This document shows positions 8,560 through 19,027 of a DNA stretch of 64,000 nucleotides, in pieces. The position numbers were made by a program, and so were the translations under genes. The DNA is taken from the NCBI RefSeq assembly GCF_030504645.1, contig NZ_JAUKWQ010000013.1, forward strand, positions 81,822-145,821. Reading direction: 5' to 3'. Position 1 is the first letter of the stretch; each line of letters begins with the position of its first letter. The DNA is from Rhizobium oryzicola. Its GTDB lineage: Bacteria > Pseudomonadota > Alphaproteobacteria > Rhizobiales > Rhizobiaceae. The notes under the pieces are model-generated. The model saw nothing but the letters and a program-made list of their open reading frames with translations, did not search any database and had not been told where the DNA came from.

Positions 8560-9888
8560 ATGACACATAGCCGATTCGCTCCGCGTGCATTGATCATCGG
8601 CGCTCCCCGCTCCGGCTCCGGCAAGACGAGCGTTACCATTGGCTTGCTTCGCGCCTTTGCGCGGCGCGGCATCCGGGTGCGCGGTATCAAATCCGGGCCA
8701 GACTATATCGATCCCGGTTTTCATTTCGCGGCAACAGGCATTCCAGGCCTCAACCTCGACAGCTGGGCCATGCAGCCCGATCTGGTGGCGCATCTCCTCA
8801 AGCAGGCGGCTTACGACAACGAGCTGCTGCTGATCGAAAGCGCCATGGGTCTGTTCGATGGCATTGCCGGTGGAGAGGGACGCACCGGTTCTGCGGCAGA
8901 TCTGGCCCGGCTGCTGGGCATCCCCGTTCTGCTGGTTCTCGATGTCTCCGGCCAGAGCCAGACGGCGGCGGCCGTCGCGGTTGGCTTCAGGCATTACGAT
9001 CCCAAGGTCAAGATCGCCGGTGTCGTGATCAACCGGGCGGGCAGCGAGCGGCATGTCAACCTGTCGCGCGCAGCCATTGAAGAAGCAGGCATGTCGGTTG
9101 CTGGCGCCGTCATGCGCAATGGCGAACTCAGCCTGCCGGAGCGGCATCTGGGTCTTGTGCAGGCCAGCGAACATGCGGGCATCGATGCCCATATCGACAA
9201 GCTCGCGGATGTAATGGAAGCATCGCTCGATCTCGATGCCATTCTGTCCATGGCGCAGCCGATTGAGCTTCGGGATGGGGCAACCGATGCCGCCATTCCG
9301 CCGCCCGGCCAGCGTATTGCGATCGCGTCCGATGCCGCCTTCACCTTTCTCTATCCGCATCTCGGCAGCCATTGGCGCGCGCTAGGTGCCGAACTCGTGC
9401 CCTTCTCGCCACTGAACGACGAAGGTCCGTCGCTGGATTGCGACTTCTGCTGGCTACCCGGCGGTTATCCGGAGCTCTATGCAGGACAACTTGCAGCGGC
9501 CAACCGCTTCCGCAACCGCATCCGGCACTTTGCCCAGAGCAAGCCCGTGCATGGCGAGTGCGGTGGCTTCATGGTGCTTGGCACCAGCCTAATCGATGCC
9601 GAGGGCACGCGGCATTTCATGACGGCGCTGCTTAGCCATTCCACCAGTTTTGCACAGCGAAAGATGAACCTCGGTTACCGGCAGGCCCGGCTGCTGGACA
9701 ACGGACCGCTCGGCGGGCAGGGCAGCGTCATCAGAGGCCACGAGTTCCATTACGCCAGCGTCATCAATTCCGGCCGCGATGAACCCTTCGCGGAGATTAG
9801 CGATGGCACCGGACAGCCTTTGGGCCCATCAGGCGGAAAGCGTGGTCACGTCAGCGGCACCTTTTTCCACGCGATAGCGAACAGTTAG
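8560..9888 (+). CDS. cobB: Hydrogenobyrinic/cobyrinic acid a,c-diamide synthase
   Basis: ATP- and glutamine-dependent amidation of the a and c carboxylates. The 442-residue protein has an N-terminal dethiobiotin-synthetase-like ATPase domain with the P-loop GAPRSGSGKTS at about residues 13-23 and GIKSGPDYIDPGFH. A C-terminal class I (triad) glutamine amidotransferase domain contains the nucleophile Cys in VHGECGGFMVLG. In the aerobic pathway it acts just before cobalt insertion by CobNST, whose CobN subunit starts this cluster. It ends one base before pbpC on the other strand. Confidence 0.95.
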   Translation: MTHSRFAPRALIIGAPRSGSGKTSVTIGLLRAFARRGIRVRGIKSGPDYIDPGFHFAATGIPGLNLDSWAMQPDLVAHLLKQAAYDNELLLIESAMGLFDGIAGGEGRTGSAADLARLLGIPVLLVLDVSGQSQTAAAVAVGFRHYDPKVKIAGVVINRAGSERHVNLSRAAIEEAGMSVAGAVMRNGELSLPERHLGLVQASEHAGIDAHIDKLADVMEASLDLDAILSMAQPIELRDGATDAAIPPPGQRIAIASDAAFTFLYPHLGSHWRALGAELVPFSPLNDEGPSLDCDFCWLPGGYPELYAGQLAAANRFRNRIRHFAQSKPVHGECGGFMVLGTSLIDAEGTRHFMTALLSHSTSFAQRKMNLGYRQARLLDNGPLGGQGSVIRGHEFHYASVINSGRDEPFAEISDGTGQPLGPSGGKRGHVSGTFFHAIANS

Positions 9889-9889
9889 A

Positions 9890-11971
9890 CTATTCCACGA
9901 AGACGCGGACAGTGGCCGCCCGGCCGATAGCATCGATGACAGTCAGCGTCGAATAGCCCGCACCATCAGGCGTCCATTCGGAAATGCGCTTGCGGGAAAA
10001 ATCCTCCAGCGGCTTGCCATTCGCCAGCCAGCGGAAGGGTGCGCGACCGCCTTGAAGCTTGAGCGTCAGCGGCGCTATCTCGCCTGCTTTGGCACCCAGA
10101 TCCACCCGAGCGCCTTCCGGCGGATAGACGATCTGCGGCGCAGGCTCCTTGGATGCCGCACTCACCAAGCCCAGTCCTGACGCCGTGAAACGACGCAGGC
10201 TCAACGGCAGCTGGGTGACCGCAATTCGGCTTGCGCCGGGTGGCGGGGACGGATGCGGCGTGGTGGCAAGACCCGACTTGGCAAAGGCTTCAAACAGAAT
10301 GGGCGCTGCCGTGCTGTAGCCGGTAATGCCCGGTACTGCGCCATTATCCGGCCGTCCCACCCAGACGCCGATGACATAGCGCCCGTCATACCCCACCGAC
10401 CAGGCATCGCGATAGCCATAGCTGGTGCCGGTCTTGTAGGCGATGCCACGCTGACGGCTGCCGGTTGGCGGCAGTACGTCGGACAGAATATTGGTCACAT
10501 TCCAGGTGGCAACAGGGTCGAGCAGTGGTTCGGTGAAATCCCGCTTGGGCAGATCACGCACACCATCGCCCAGCCGCACCGGCCAGCCCTGATTGGCAAG
10601 CCCCGCATATAGCTGCACGAGATCCTTCAGCGTGATGCCTACCCCACCCAATCCGATCGCAAGGCCCGGCGTCTCGTTCTGCGGAAGCACTGGACGCACC
10701 TCCGAGCGGCGGAAGCGCACCATCAACCGGCTTGGCCCCACGGCCTCAAGAAGGCGGATCGCGGGCACGTTGAGCGACAATTGCAGCGCCTGCCGAATGC
10801 TGACATCGCCCTGATAGCTCATGTCGAAATTCTTGGGCCGGTAACCGGAAAAATCGGAGGGCCGATCCTCGATGATCGTTTCCTGCGCCACCACACCTTC
10901 TTCAAAGGCAAGACCATAGATGAAAGGCTTCAGCGTGGAACCGGGAGAGCGCAGCATGCGGGTCATGTCGATCCAGCCGGAGCGACTGGAATCGAAATAA
11001 TCCGCCGAACCAATTTCCGCGACGATCTCGCCGGTCGTGGAATCTGCCATTAGCATGGCAAGCGACACTTTGGGTGGCAGGCGCGATGCCGCCTCGCGCG
11101 CCACCCCTTCCAGCCGCTCCTGCAGGGAGCGGTTCAGGGTTGTCGTATAGCGGATCTCGCCGGGCTTCTTCTTCAGCGCTGCCTCCGCCACATGCGCGGC
11201 GAGTGCCGGCAGCGGTCGGCGTTCGCGCGGCACCATGACAAGCATGGCGCGTTCCGCCTCACCCTCGCCCACGACATCAGCGACCGCAGGGCGCGCCAGA
11301 ACCCGCTGACGCGCAGCCTTGGCGGCATCGGCAAAACGATCCGGCCGCCGCCCTTCCGGAGATTGCGGCAATGCCACCAACAGGGCCGCTTCGGCAACGG
11401 ACAAGCGCTTCGGCTCCTTGCCAAAATAGGCAAGGCTTGCCGCCCGCACGCCTTCCAGATTGCCACCATAGGGGGCATGGGTGAGATAGAGATCGAGGAT
11501 CTCAGCCTTGGTCAGCCGCCGCTCGATCTGGATCGCGCGGGCAATCTGGCGGAATTTGGCGAGGAAGGAACGGTTTTCACGTGGCTCGATCAACCGCGCC
11601 ACCTGCATGGACAGCGTGGAGCCGCCTGAGACGATGCGGCCATGTGTCAGGATCTGCCCGGCGGCACGGACCAGCGCGTAAAGATCCACACCGCGATGCT
11701 CGTAGAACCGCTTGTCCTCATAGGCGATCAGCATGCGCGTGAATTGTGGATCGACATCCGATGCACTCGTCTTCAACCGCCACAGGCCATCCGGTGTTGC
11801 GAAGGCGCGCAGAAGCAAGCCGTTCGCGTCCAGCACCTCCGATGAGACGACATTCGCCTCGGTCAGGGGCGGCGGAAAGGCACGGTCGAGCGCCCTCAGG
11901 CCCGAAATCCCTGCCACGCCAAGGCATAGAAAGCCCACCGCCGCGATGCCAAGCTTGACCGAGCGCCACAT
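9890..11971 (-). CDS. pbpC: Penicillin-binding protein 1C
   Basis: Bifunctional peptidoglycan glycosyltransferase/transpeptidase of the PBP1C class, 693 residues. It has an N-terminal membrane anchor (about 5-25) and a GT51 domain with catalytic E85 in YEDKRFYEHRG. The transpeptidase domain has the SxxK box S345TLK, the SxN box at 399-401 and a KTGTS box. A C-terminal PBP1C beta domain follows (from about residue 600). The gene begins 17 bases after the stop of the alpha-2-macroglobulin gene and is probably cotranscribed; this pairing is widely conserved and suggests repair of the wall after attack. Convergent with cobB. Confidence 0.95.
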   Translation of the reverse strand: MWRSVKLGIAAVGFLCLGVAGISGLRALDRAFPPPLTEANVVSSEVLDANGLLLRAFATPDGLWRLKTSASDVDPQFTRMLIAYEDKRFYEHRGVDLYALVRAAGQILTHGRIVSGGSTLSMQVARLIEPRENRSFLAKFRQIARAIQIERRLTKAEILDLYLTHAPYGGNLEGVRAASLAYFGKEPKRLSVAEAALLVALPQSPEGRRPDRFADAAKAARQRVLARPAVADVVGEGEAERAMLVMVPRERRPLPALAAHVAEAALKKKPGEIRYTTTLNRSLQERLEGVAREAASRLPPKVSLAMLMADSTTGEIVAEIGSADYFDSSRSGWIDMTRMLRSPGSTLKPFIYGLAFEEGVVAQETIIEDRPSDFSGYRPKNFDMSYQGDVSIRQALQLSLNVPAIRLLEAVGPSRLMVRFRRSEVRPVLPQNETPGLAIGLGGVGITLKDLVQLYAGLANQGWPVRLGDGVRDLPKRDFTEPLLDPVATWNVTNILSDVLPPTGSRQRGIAYKTGTSYGYRDAWSVGYDGRYVIGVWVGRPDNGAVPGITGYSTAAPILFEAFAKSGLATTPHPSPPPGASRIAVTQLPLSLRRFTASGLGLVSAASKEPAPQIVYPPEGARVDLGAKAGEIAPLTLKLQGGRAPFRWLANGKPLEDFSRKRISEWTPDGAGYSTLTVIDAIGRAATVRVFVE

Positions 11972-11988
11972 CGCGCCGCCCTCGCCCC

Positions 11989-14900
11989 CTACCGGCCTTC
12001 GCGCACGGCCATGCGGCCGGTCGCAGTCCGCGCCGAAAGCTGCGGACGATACATGTCCTCCACCGTCGCCGCCGGATGATCGTAGGTGCCGGGCGTCACG
12101 GCACGCACCACATAGGCCACGGTGAACTGGCGATCGTCACCCTTGTTACGATCAAAGGCGGCGACGAAACGGTCATTGCGGAACTCCGTATGCGCTGCCT
12201 GCACCTCGCCCAACCATTCAAAGTTCGTCAGCTGTGCACTGTTGACGAGGCTCGGATTGTCGATCTCGAAACCGGCAGGCAGCAGATCCGTCACCATGAT
12301 GCGGGACGGCCAGTCGTTCTGCTCGTTGACTGTGATGACAACCACGAAGCGGTCGTTCTGCTTGGCTTCTGTCACATTCGTTTCCGTGCCGTCCATCGTG
12401 TAATAGGCACGCTTGATCGCAAAGCCTTCGCCACCTGCGGGCAGCGGCTGCTTGGGTGCTGCAAAGGTCGTGACCACAGCCGAGACTGGATCCGTGGACC
12501 GGTTGGTCAGCATGATCGGCTCGGCGATCAGCTGGTCACCGCTGACCTGTTTTGCATAGGCACCGGTGCGCGCCGTCCCGTTCACCTCGACGCGCAGGTT
12601 CTCGTCGCCATTCTGAAGCGCCCGAGCGGAAAGCAGCGTCCAGATCTGTTCCTGCGTGCTGGTATAGCGCTTGGTCTGCCATTCCTTGGCCACGACCTTG
12701 GAAAGATCAGGCACGATGCCCGGAACGGGACGGCTTTCCGCAGCCAGAGCCAGAACCGCCGCCGCATCGCGGAGCGATGAACCATAGTCGGAGCGCGACA
12801 GGCTGATACGTGTGACCTGCGCCTGCTGCGCCATTTGCAGCGAGGCGGCGAAGACGTTCTTCGAGCGGAGGGCATCGCCGTAAAGCGCAAGGGCTGCTGC
12901 CAGATGCGCCTTTGCCAGCGGCGTCTGGAAATCGTTCAGCTGCGTATCGGCATAGTAACGCAGGTCACTGATCGCGGCCTTGCGGTTACGTGCCAGCACA
13001 TAGAGCGCATAGGCGATCTGGTTGCCCTGATCCTTGACGTTCACGTCATAGGACAGCGCATTCTGCAGGTTTTCGAGCGCCTGCTTCATGGCCTGATCCG
13101 GCACGGCAAAACCTTGCTCGCGCGCCCGCGTCAGGAATTCCGTCACATACGAATCGAGCCAGAGGTCACCCGCCCCCGGTCCCCAGAGGCCGAAACTGCC
13201 GGCCGAAGACTGGTAGGAAAGCACGCGATAGATCGCATCCTGAACCCGTTTCTTCACCTCGGGATCATCGGCAAGTCCGCTCTTTTTGGCAAGTTCGCTG
13301 AAATAGAGCAACGGCAGCGCGCGGCTGGTGGTCTGCTCCGCGCAGCCGTAAGGGTAGCGGTCAAGGCTCATCAGCAGCGCGGCGATATCGAATTCTGCCG
13401 AGCGGGTGACATTGACGCTGACCGAAGCGCCGGGCAGCTGCGCATCCGCCAGAAGGTTGGAATCCACCCTCAGGCTCTGGCCGGGGGCGAGAGCAACGAC
13501 GCGGCGTTCTGTAACGGGCAGAACGGCGGGACGAACGGGCACGAACAACTGCTGTGTCAGCGGCGAAAGACCATTACCGGCAAGCGTGACCGTCACCTCG
13601 CCATCGCCCGGCTGGCGGCCAATGATCGGCAGGGTCAGGCTCTGTTTGGCGCCCGCCGCCAGATGAACGGTCTGCGTGGCACGCTGCGGATCAATCGACA
13701 CCGCATCATTGGCCTTCAGCGCCACCTGATAATCACCCGCCGGCGCATCCGTATTGGCGATGTCGAGGCGCAGGCTGGCCTGATCTCCAGGTGCCAGGAA
13801 GCGCGGCAGGCTGGCGGTGACGACAACAGGATCGCGGATGATGACATCGCGCGTGCCGTGGCCGACACCGGTCTTGCTCCAGGCGACTGCCATCAGCCGG
13901 ACGGTACCGTTGAACTGGGGAATGTCGAAGGAAACCTTGGCCTTGCCCTGAGCATCGAGCTTCACGATGCCGGAGAAGAAGGCGACCAGCTTTTCCTTCG
14001 GCGGGCTCGCCTGAAGGGCCGCCATTCCGCCATCGCCGCCGGTTCTGAGACGGCCAGTAGCGCCGAGCGAGCCGTCGATCAGACGGCCATAGAGATCGCG
14101 GATTTCAAGCCCGAGCTGACGCTGGCCATAGTACCAAAGGTCAGGCGCGGGCGGCTCGTAACGGGTGAGGTTCAGGATGCCGACATCGACAGCCGCGACC
14201 GTGACATAGGCCTCCTGCCCGACACCGGCACCCGCCACATTGACAGCCACTTCCAGCAGCTGGCGCGGCAGGGTCTTTTCCGGCGCATCCAGCGAGACCT
14301 TGAGGTTGCGATCCTCAGGATCGACCTTCAGCCAGGAAATCCCGATCGCGCGCATCGGCATTCGGTTATCGCGGGAGTTACCCGGACGGTACAGGGTTGC
14401 GGTCACATAGGCGCCCGCGCCCCATTCCTTGGTGACGGGAATGGAGACTTCACCGCCCTTCTCACCGATCTGAGCCGTCTGTACGGAAATCAGGTTTTCC
14501 GAGCCATTGGTGACCATCAAGGTCCCGGCATAGCGGGATGTTACCTTCAGCTTGGCGGTCTCGCCAACCTTGTAGCTCGCCTTGTCCAACGCCACGTCCA
14601 GCGCATCCGGTGTGTCGGTCGAAGATGCCGTCACAAACCAGCCCGCCTTGAACTCCACGCTGCTGGCCGGTCCATCCGTCTGGCCGGTCTCGATTTCCAG
14701 GCGGTAGCGGCCCCAGGTCACCGGCACGGAAATACGCCCGCCATCGGTGGCGGAGACATCCACACGGCCTGTCGCCACCTGCTGCGTGCGATTGACCGGC
14801 TCGTAGCGCCAGGCGCTGCCCTCGCGATACCATTGATAATCGCGCTCGATCTTGACGAGCTTCCAGACAAGCCCCGTTGCTGCCTGACGCTTGCCATCGG

Positions 14901-17454
14901 TACCGACCATGATGACGTTGAAATTGCCGATCGCATTCTCGGCGAGATCGCCGGAGAATTCCGGTTTGATGCCGATGCGCTCTCCGTCTGGGCGAACCGG
15001 AAGCTTCAACGTGCGCTCGACAGCGCGACCACCGCCCTCCTTCAGGCGAACCACCACTTCCGCATCCGTCAGCTGCGTCGTCCAGGCAAGCTCGCTGAGG
15101 CCCGCATCGAAGGTCGCCTTGCCCTTTTCATCAAGCGGATCCAGACCTTCCAGCGGCACCCGTTCGGCTTCGGTGGCCTCCTCATCGGCAAGACCGAAGA
15201 AGTAGCCCTTGAAGGCGTCGCGTTCGCGGGTGTGGCGCAGCACCAGCTCACCTTCCAGCGTCAAACCAGCCGCAGGCGCCCCATAGAGATAGCGCCCATC
15301 GACCGCAACCGGCACTTCCTCGCCGACCACCAGTTCCTTGGCGGTGCTTGTCAAATCGAACTCGATGCGGTCAGGCACGAAATCATCGACCAGGAAACGC
15401 TTTTCCGAAATCGCCGACCGCTTCGGATCGGTAAAGACCTGCATGGTCCAGGTGCCACGCATGGAGGTTGCCTGCAGCGGCAGATCGAACGCATAGCCGC
15501 CAAGCGTGCCGGTCGCGGTCAGGCGACGATCCTCCACGCCATCGGGGCGCAGAAACACGAAGGTCAGCGGCAGGTTCTCGATTGCCTTGGATTCGCTGTC
15601 ACGCGAAAGCACCGCCGCATGCACCGTTTCACCGGGGCGATAGATGCCGCGTTCGGTCCAGGCATAGGCATCGATGGCACCCGGCGAGGCGCGGCCCGTC
15701 ACGCCGCGATCGGAGAGATCGAAACCGGCACGGGTCATGTCGAGGAAGACGAAATCCTCGCCCGCCTTGGCAGCCGTCAGCACGGCCGGCAGCATGGCTG
15801 CGGTGCCGCGAATGAGACCGGCGGAAAAGGTCACCCGACCTTGAGCATCCGTTTTGGCAGTGCCGAGAACCTCGTTATTCTTGGCCAGCAATTGCAGGTC
15901 CACACCTGCGGCCGGCTCCGCCGTCGCCAGCGAGCGGACAAAGACATTCAATCCGTCGGTCCCGGCATAGGTGGTGATGCCGAGATCGGACACGACAAAC
16001 CATTGCGTGGCGCGCGAATCCCACTCATCGCTCTTGCCGGTCGCGGAAACGGCGGTCAGCACATAGACGCCGGGCTTGCGCTTCGGCAGAACCTCATCCA
16101 CCGGAAAACTGGTGACGACATCCTTGTTGACCTCGGTCACGATATCGATCGAGCCCTGCCAGACCAGTTCGCCGTTTTCCTGCTCGATGCGGTCGGCGGA
16201 ATAGCCGCTCATCTGGGTCAGAAACTGCGAATTGGTCATAAGCGGCGCAATGCTGCGGTCGCCGATCCGGTAAAGCTTCAGGTTGGCGTTGCTCGTGTTG
16301 ACGGAGACGATGGGGATGCCGCGCCGCGCCGTCGAAGGCAGCACGAAACTGTCACCCGTGAAGCGTACCGCCGGAGAGCGATCCTTCACGTAGATGTTGA
16401 GATCGACGGCTGCTTCCAGCACTTCATCGACGGAAGACGGCAGGCCGCGACGCAGCGTCAGCTTGTAGCGCTCACCATGCTTCAAGCCCTCCACGCAGAT
16501 CTGCTGGTCTTTTGCTTCCAGAGCCTTTGGCGCTGCTCCGTTCAATGTAACGAAGGGCGTGTAATCGGTACCCGACTTCACCAGCTTTTCGGAAAACTGC
16601 ACGCAGATGCGCGGATCGGCGGCATCCGCATCAACCGTATTGCCTGTGACGCGAAAACCCCAGCGCGCGCGCAGATCATCATACTTCGCCTGCACCGTCT
16701 TGGCATTCACCAGCGCTAGGCTTTGCTTCAGCGCATCGATGCCGCCGCGATGATTGCCCTGCCGGTCGAGCGCCAGACCCAGCTGATAGAGCGCTTCGGC
16801 GCGAGCCTGCGTGGTACGCGACAGCTGATAGCCGTTGACGGCAGCTGAAACCGCCTGCGGTAGCACTGTGTCATCCTTCTGGATGGCATTGGCGACACGC
16901 GCCATCTCGATCCAGAGACCGGCATCGTCAGGCTGAATGGCAAGCGCTGCCGTATAGGCATTGAGGGCTGCCTTGGGATCGTTGTTAAGGAAATCAATCT
17001 GCGCCAGCGCCTTCAGGCTTTCCAGGCCCTGGCCCTGCAGCTCTGTCGGCACGGCGAGCGCTTCACGAAAACGCTGCGCCTCATCCAGCGTCTCCTGCTC
17101 GACAATATCGAGATCGGGGGCTGCGCCGATATCCGGCTCTGCGCTTGTCGTCACCACCTTGCCGGCAATCGCACCATCGAACGTGTTCAGTTGATTGTAG
17201 TCGGACTTCAGGAAGCACCACTTGGCCTTCACATTGTAGGTGAAGGCACGGCAGGACTTGTCGTCCACGCATGTCGTATGGCACTGGTCCAGCGTCACGT
17301 TTTTGACGGTGCGGAGGTCGAAACCGAGATAGTCGGCGTTCTCTGTCGTCTCGATGCGCCTCGGGCTTTGCGGCGCCTGCTGGGAAAAGGCTTGGGAGCC
17401 GAGGGCGAGAGCTGCGAGAAAAATGGAAATCCCGATCGACGCGCGCTTAGACAT
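11989..17454 (-). CDS. yfhM: Periplasmic alpha-2-macroglobulin family protein
   Basis: A secreted or lipid-independent bacterial alpha-2-macroglobulin, 1821 residues, believed to trap foreign proteases in the periplasm. A signal peptide covers about residues 1-24. It is followed by a PAN/apple-like cysteine-rich segment (about 40-100), a TPR-like region (about 130-260), MG domains, the bait region and the thioester domain with GCAEQ (Cys1371-Gln1374). The thioester motif is intact, so covalent trapping is possible. It is the first gene of a two-gene unit with pbpC. A 1294-codon frame on the opposite strand is a high-GC shadow. The N-terminal PAN domain is a recurrent rhizobial feature of these proteins. 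Confidence 0.93.
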   Translation of the reverse strand: MSKRASIGISIFLAALALGSQAFSQQAPQSPRRIETTENADYLGFDLRTVKNVTLDQCHTTCVDDKSCRAFTYNVKAKWCFLKSDYNQLNTFDGAIAGKVVTTSAEPDIGAAPDLDIVEQETLDEAQRFREALAVPTELQGQGLESLKALAQIDFLNNDPKAALNAYTAALAIQPDDAGLWIEMARVANAIQKDDTVLPQAVSAAVNGYQLSRTTQARAEALYQLGLALDRQGNHRGGIDALKQSLALVNAKTVQAKYDDLRARWGFRVTGNTVDADAADPRICVQFSEKLVKSGTDYTPFVTLNGAAPKALEAKDQQICVEGLKHGERYKLTLRRGLPSSVDEVLEAAVDLNIYVKDRSPAVRFTGDSFVLPSTARRGIPIVSVNTSNANLKLYRIGDRSIAPLMTNSQFLTQMSGYSADRIEQENGELVWQGSIDIVTEVNKDVVTSFPVDEVLPKRKPGVYVLTAVSATGKSDEWDSRATQWFVVSDLGITTYAGTDGLNVFVRSLATAEPAAGVDLQLLAKNNEVLGTAKTDAQGRVTFSAGLIRGTAAMLPAVLTAAKAGEDFVFLDMTRAGFDLSDRGVTGRASPGAIDAYAWTERGIYRPGETVHAAVLSRDSESKAIENLPLTFVFLRPDGVEDRRLTATGTLGGYAFDLPLQATSMRGTWTMQVFTDPKRSAISEKRFLVDDFVPDRIEFDLTSTAKELVVGEEVPVAVDGRYLYGAPAAGLTLEGELVLRHTRERDAFKGYFFGLADEEATEAERVPLEGLDPLDEKGKATFDAGLSELAWTTQLTDAEVVVRLKEGGGRAVERTLKLPVRPDGERIGIKPEFSGDLAENAIGNFNVIMVGTDGKRQAATGLVWKLVKIERDYQWYREGSAWRYEPVNRTQQVATGRVDVSATDGGRISVPVTWGRYRLEIETGQTDGPASSVEFKAGWFVTASSTDTPDALDVALDKASYKVGETAKLKVTSRYAGTLMVTNGSENLISVQTAQIGEKGGEVSIPVTKEWGAGAYVTATLYRPGNSRDNRMPMRAIGISWLKVDPEDRNLKVSLDAPEKTLPRQLLEVAVNVAGAGVGQEAYVTVAAVDVGILNLTRYEPPAPDLWYYGQRQLGLEIRDLYGRLIDGSLGATGRLRTGGDGGMAALQASPPKEKLVAFFSGIVKLDAQGKAKVSFDIPQFNGTVRLMAVAWSKTGVGHGTRDVIIRDPVVVTASLPRFLAPGDQASLRLDIANTDAPAGDYQVALKANDAVSIDPQRATQTVHLAAGAKQSLTLPIIGRQPGDGEVTVTLAGNGLSPLTQQLFVPVRPAVLPVTERRVVALAPGQSLRVDSNLLADAQLPGASVSVNVTRSAEFDIAALLMSLDRYPYGCAEQTTSRALPLLYFSELAKKSGLADDPEVKKRVQDAIYRVLSYQSSAGSFGLWGPGAGDLWLDSYVTEFLTRAREQGFAVPDQAMKQALENLQNALSYDVNVKDQGNQIAYALYVLARNRKAAISDLRYYADTQLNDFQTPLAKAHLAAALALYGDALRSKNVFAASLQMAQQAQVTRISLSRSDYGSSLRDAAAVLALAAESRPVPGIVPDLSKVVAKEWQTKRYTSTQEQIWTLLSARALQNGDENLRVEVNGTARTGAYAKQVSGDQLIAEPIMLTNRSTDPVSAVVTTFAAPKQPLPAGGEGFAIKRAYYTMDGTETNVTEAKQNDRFVVVITVNEQNDWPSRIMVTDLLPAGFEIDNPSLVNSAQLTNFEWLGEVQAAHTEFRNDRFVAAFDRNKGDDRQFTVAYVVRAVTPGTYDHPAATVEDMYRPQLSARTATGRMAVREGR

Positions 17455-17591
17455 GATGTCCCCCCGAAGCTGGCGTGCAGATGTGAGCGTGAGTCTTGGT
17501 TTGTTAGCTCCGTCTTGTCAATCGCGTTCGGCTATGCTGCGACAGGCGGAGCGTGCTACAAGGAACTGTATAGGCGAAGCTTGAAGTCCAG

Positions 17592-17972
17592 ATGACCGAC
17601 GCACCCCATAGATACCCCAAGGTCATATTCCGCATCGATTTTCCACCGTCGCAGCGGCTCGGTCGCGGCAAGGCGGAACTGCTCGAGCACATCCGGGAAA
17701 CCGGTTCGATTTCAGCTGCCGGGCGCGCCATGGACATGTCCTACCGCCGTGCCTGGCTGCTGGTGGATGAACTGAACCACATGTTCGATGAGCCGGCGGT
17801 GGATTCGCAGCGTGGCGGCAAGCAGGGCGGCGGTGCAAGGCTGACGGCCTTTGGCGAGGAGTTGCTGCTGCGGTTTCGGGCCATGGAGGCCAAGGCGCGC
17901 GCGGCGATGGCCGAGGATCTCGATTGGCTGCAACGCCATCGGGCAAAGGCAGGTACGGACGATCAGGCCTGA
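17592..17972 (+). CDS. modE: ModE-like single-domain molybdenum regulator
   Basis: Winged-helix LysR/ModE N-terminal domain protein of 126 residues, with helix-turn-helix around residues 38-62 (GSISAAGRAMDMSYRRAW). The molybdate-binding DI/TOBE domains of the E. coli ModE are absent; such short ModE proteins are known from Agrobacterium relatives. It presumably represses or tunes modABC. The gene is convergent with modC, overlapping its 3' end by 10 bases, and divergent from yfhM (137-base gap). How it senses molybdenum without the second domain cannot be read from the sequence. Confidence 0.85.
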   Translation: MTDAPHRYPKVIFRIDFPPSQRLGRGKAELLEHIRETGSISAAGRAMDMSYRRAWLLVDELNHMFDEPAVDSQRGGKQGGGARLTAFGEELLLRFRAMEAKARAAMAEDLDWLQRHRAKAGTDDQA

Positions 17973-19027
17973 TCCAGCGCCACAGTCTTGATGACTGCAA
18001 ACACGTGGGTTCCCTCAGCCAGCGAAAGCCGCTTCACCGAAGCCTCGGTGATCTGGGCATGGACGATGTCGCCGCCGCAGAGAACCCGGATATCCATCGT
18101 GCCTGATCGAATCGGCACAATGCCTGCGATATGACCCTCCAGCACATTGAGAGCACTGATGCCTTCCGGCCGCTGTGTCGCAAGCAGCACCTCGCGGGCA
18201 GGAATGCGCAGGCGCACCATTTTGCCGATCGCAAGCCCCTCGCTTGCCAGCAGAACCTCACCGGCACGCGTGGCAATACCAAACAGGCCCGTCTCCGGAT
18301 CCCGCCGCAGAACCCGGCCGGAAATGACGCTGCCTGCCTCACGCCCGGTTTCCACAGATGCAATGCCTAGAATTTCCGAGGGCGTACCGATGGCATCCAC
18401 GCGACCCTCGCGCAGCATCACCACGCGATCCGCCAGGCGCCCTACTTCCGGCACCGAATGGCTGACATAGAGGATCGGCATTTTAAGATCATCCCGCAGG
18501 CGTTCCAGAAACGGCAGGATTTCCGCCTTTCGTTGATCATCGAGCGCCGACAGAGGCTCATCCATGAGCAACATGCGCGGCGACGAGAGGAGCGCACGGC
18601 CGATCGCCACCCGCTGCTTTTCGCCACCAGACAGGCGACCCGGACGCCGGTCGACAAGGCTGCCCAGTCCCAGCAAATCCACCACCCGGTCAAACTCTGA
18701 CCTGTCGGCAGAGAGACCCGCAAACCAGCGGCCATAGTTCAGGTTCTGCCGAACGGAGAGATGCGGAAAAAGCCGCGGCTCCTGAAACACATGCCCGAAG
18801 CGTCGGCGATGGACGGGAATGCTGACGCGCGCGCCCGTGTCGAGCAACAGCCGATCCTCCAGAGCCACCCGCCCACTATCGGGGCGAAGCAGCCCGCCGA
18901 TAATACGCAGGAGCGTGCTCTTGCCCGAACCGGAGCGGCCAAAGATGGCGGTCACGCCACCCTCGGCCGTAAAGCTGGCATCCAGTGCGAAATTGCCCTG
19001 ACGGTGACGCGCTTCAACTGTCAGCAT
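17963..19027 (-). CDS. modC: Molybdate ABC transporter ATP-binding protein
   Basis: ATPase of the ModABC molybdate importer, 354 residues. It has Walker A GRSGSGKST near residue 30, signature LSGGEKQR, Walker B LLMDEPLSALD, the H-loop in YVSHS, and a C-terminal TOBE/mop domain (about residues 290-350) that binds oxyanion. A GTG three bases upstream of the chosen ATG is an alternative start. The start overlaps the modB stop, so the two subunits are coupled. Confidence 0.94.
   Translation of the reverse strand: MLTVEARHRQGNFALDASFTAEGGVTAIFGRSGSGKSTLLRIIGGLLRPDSGRVALEDRLLLDTGARVSIPVHRRRFGHVFQEPRLFPHLSVRQNLNYGRWFAGLSADRSEFDRVVDLLGLGSLVDRRPGRLSGGEKQRVAIGRALLSSPRMLLMDEPLSALDDQRKAEILPFLERLRDDLKMPILYVSHSVPEVGRLADRVVMLREGRVDAIGTPSEILGIASVETGREAGSVISGRVLRRDPETGLFGIATRAGEVLLASEGLAIGKMVRLRIPAREVLLATQRPEGISALNVLEGHIAGIVPIRSGTMDIRVLCGGDIVHAQITEASVKRLSLAEGTHVFAVIKTVALDQA

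Noticed and set aside
8569..9372. Long upstream extension of the CbiD-type frame on the minus strand
   Set aside because: The extension mirrors cobB; the CbiD domain and normal length start at 8508.
12835..16719. A 1294-codon open frame on the plus strand
   Set aside because: It lies wholly antisense to the alpha-2-macroglobulin gene, has low-complexity Arg/His-rich composition and no recognisable domain; a high-GC shadow.
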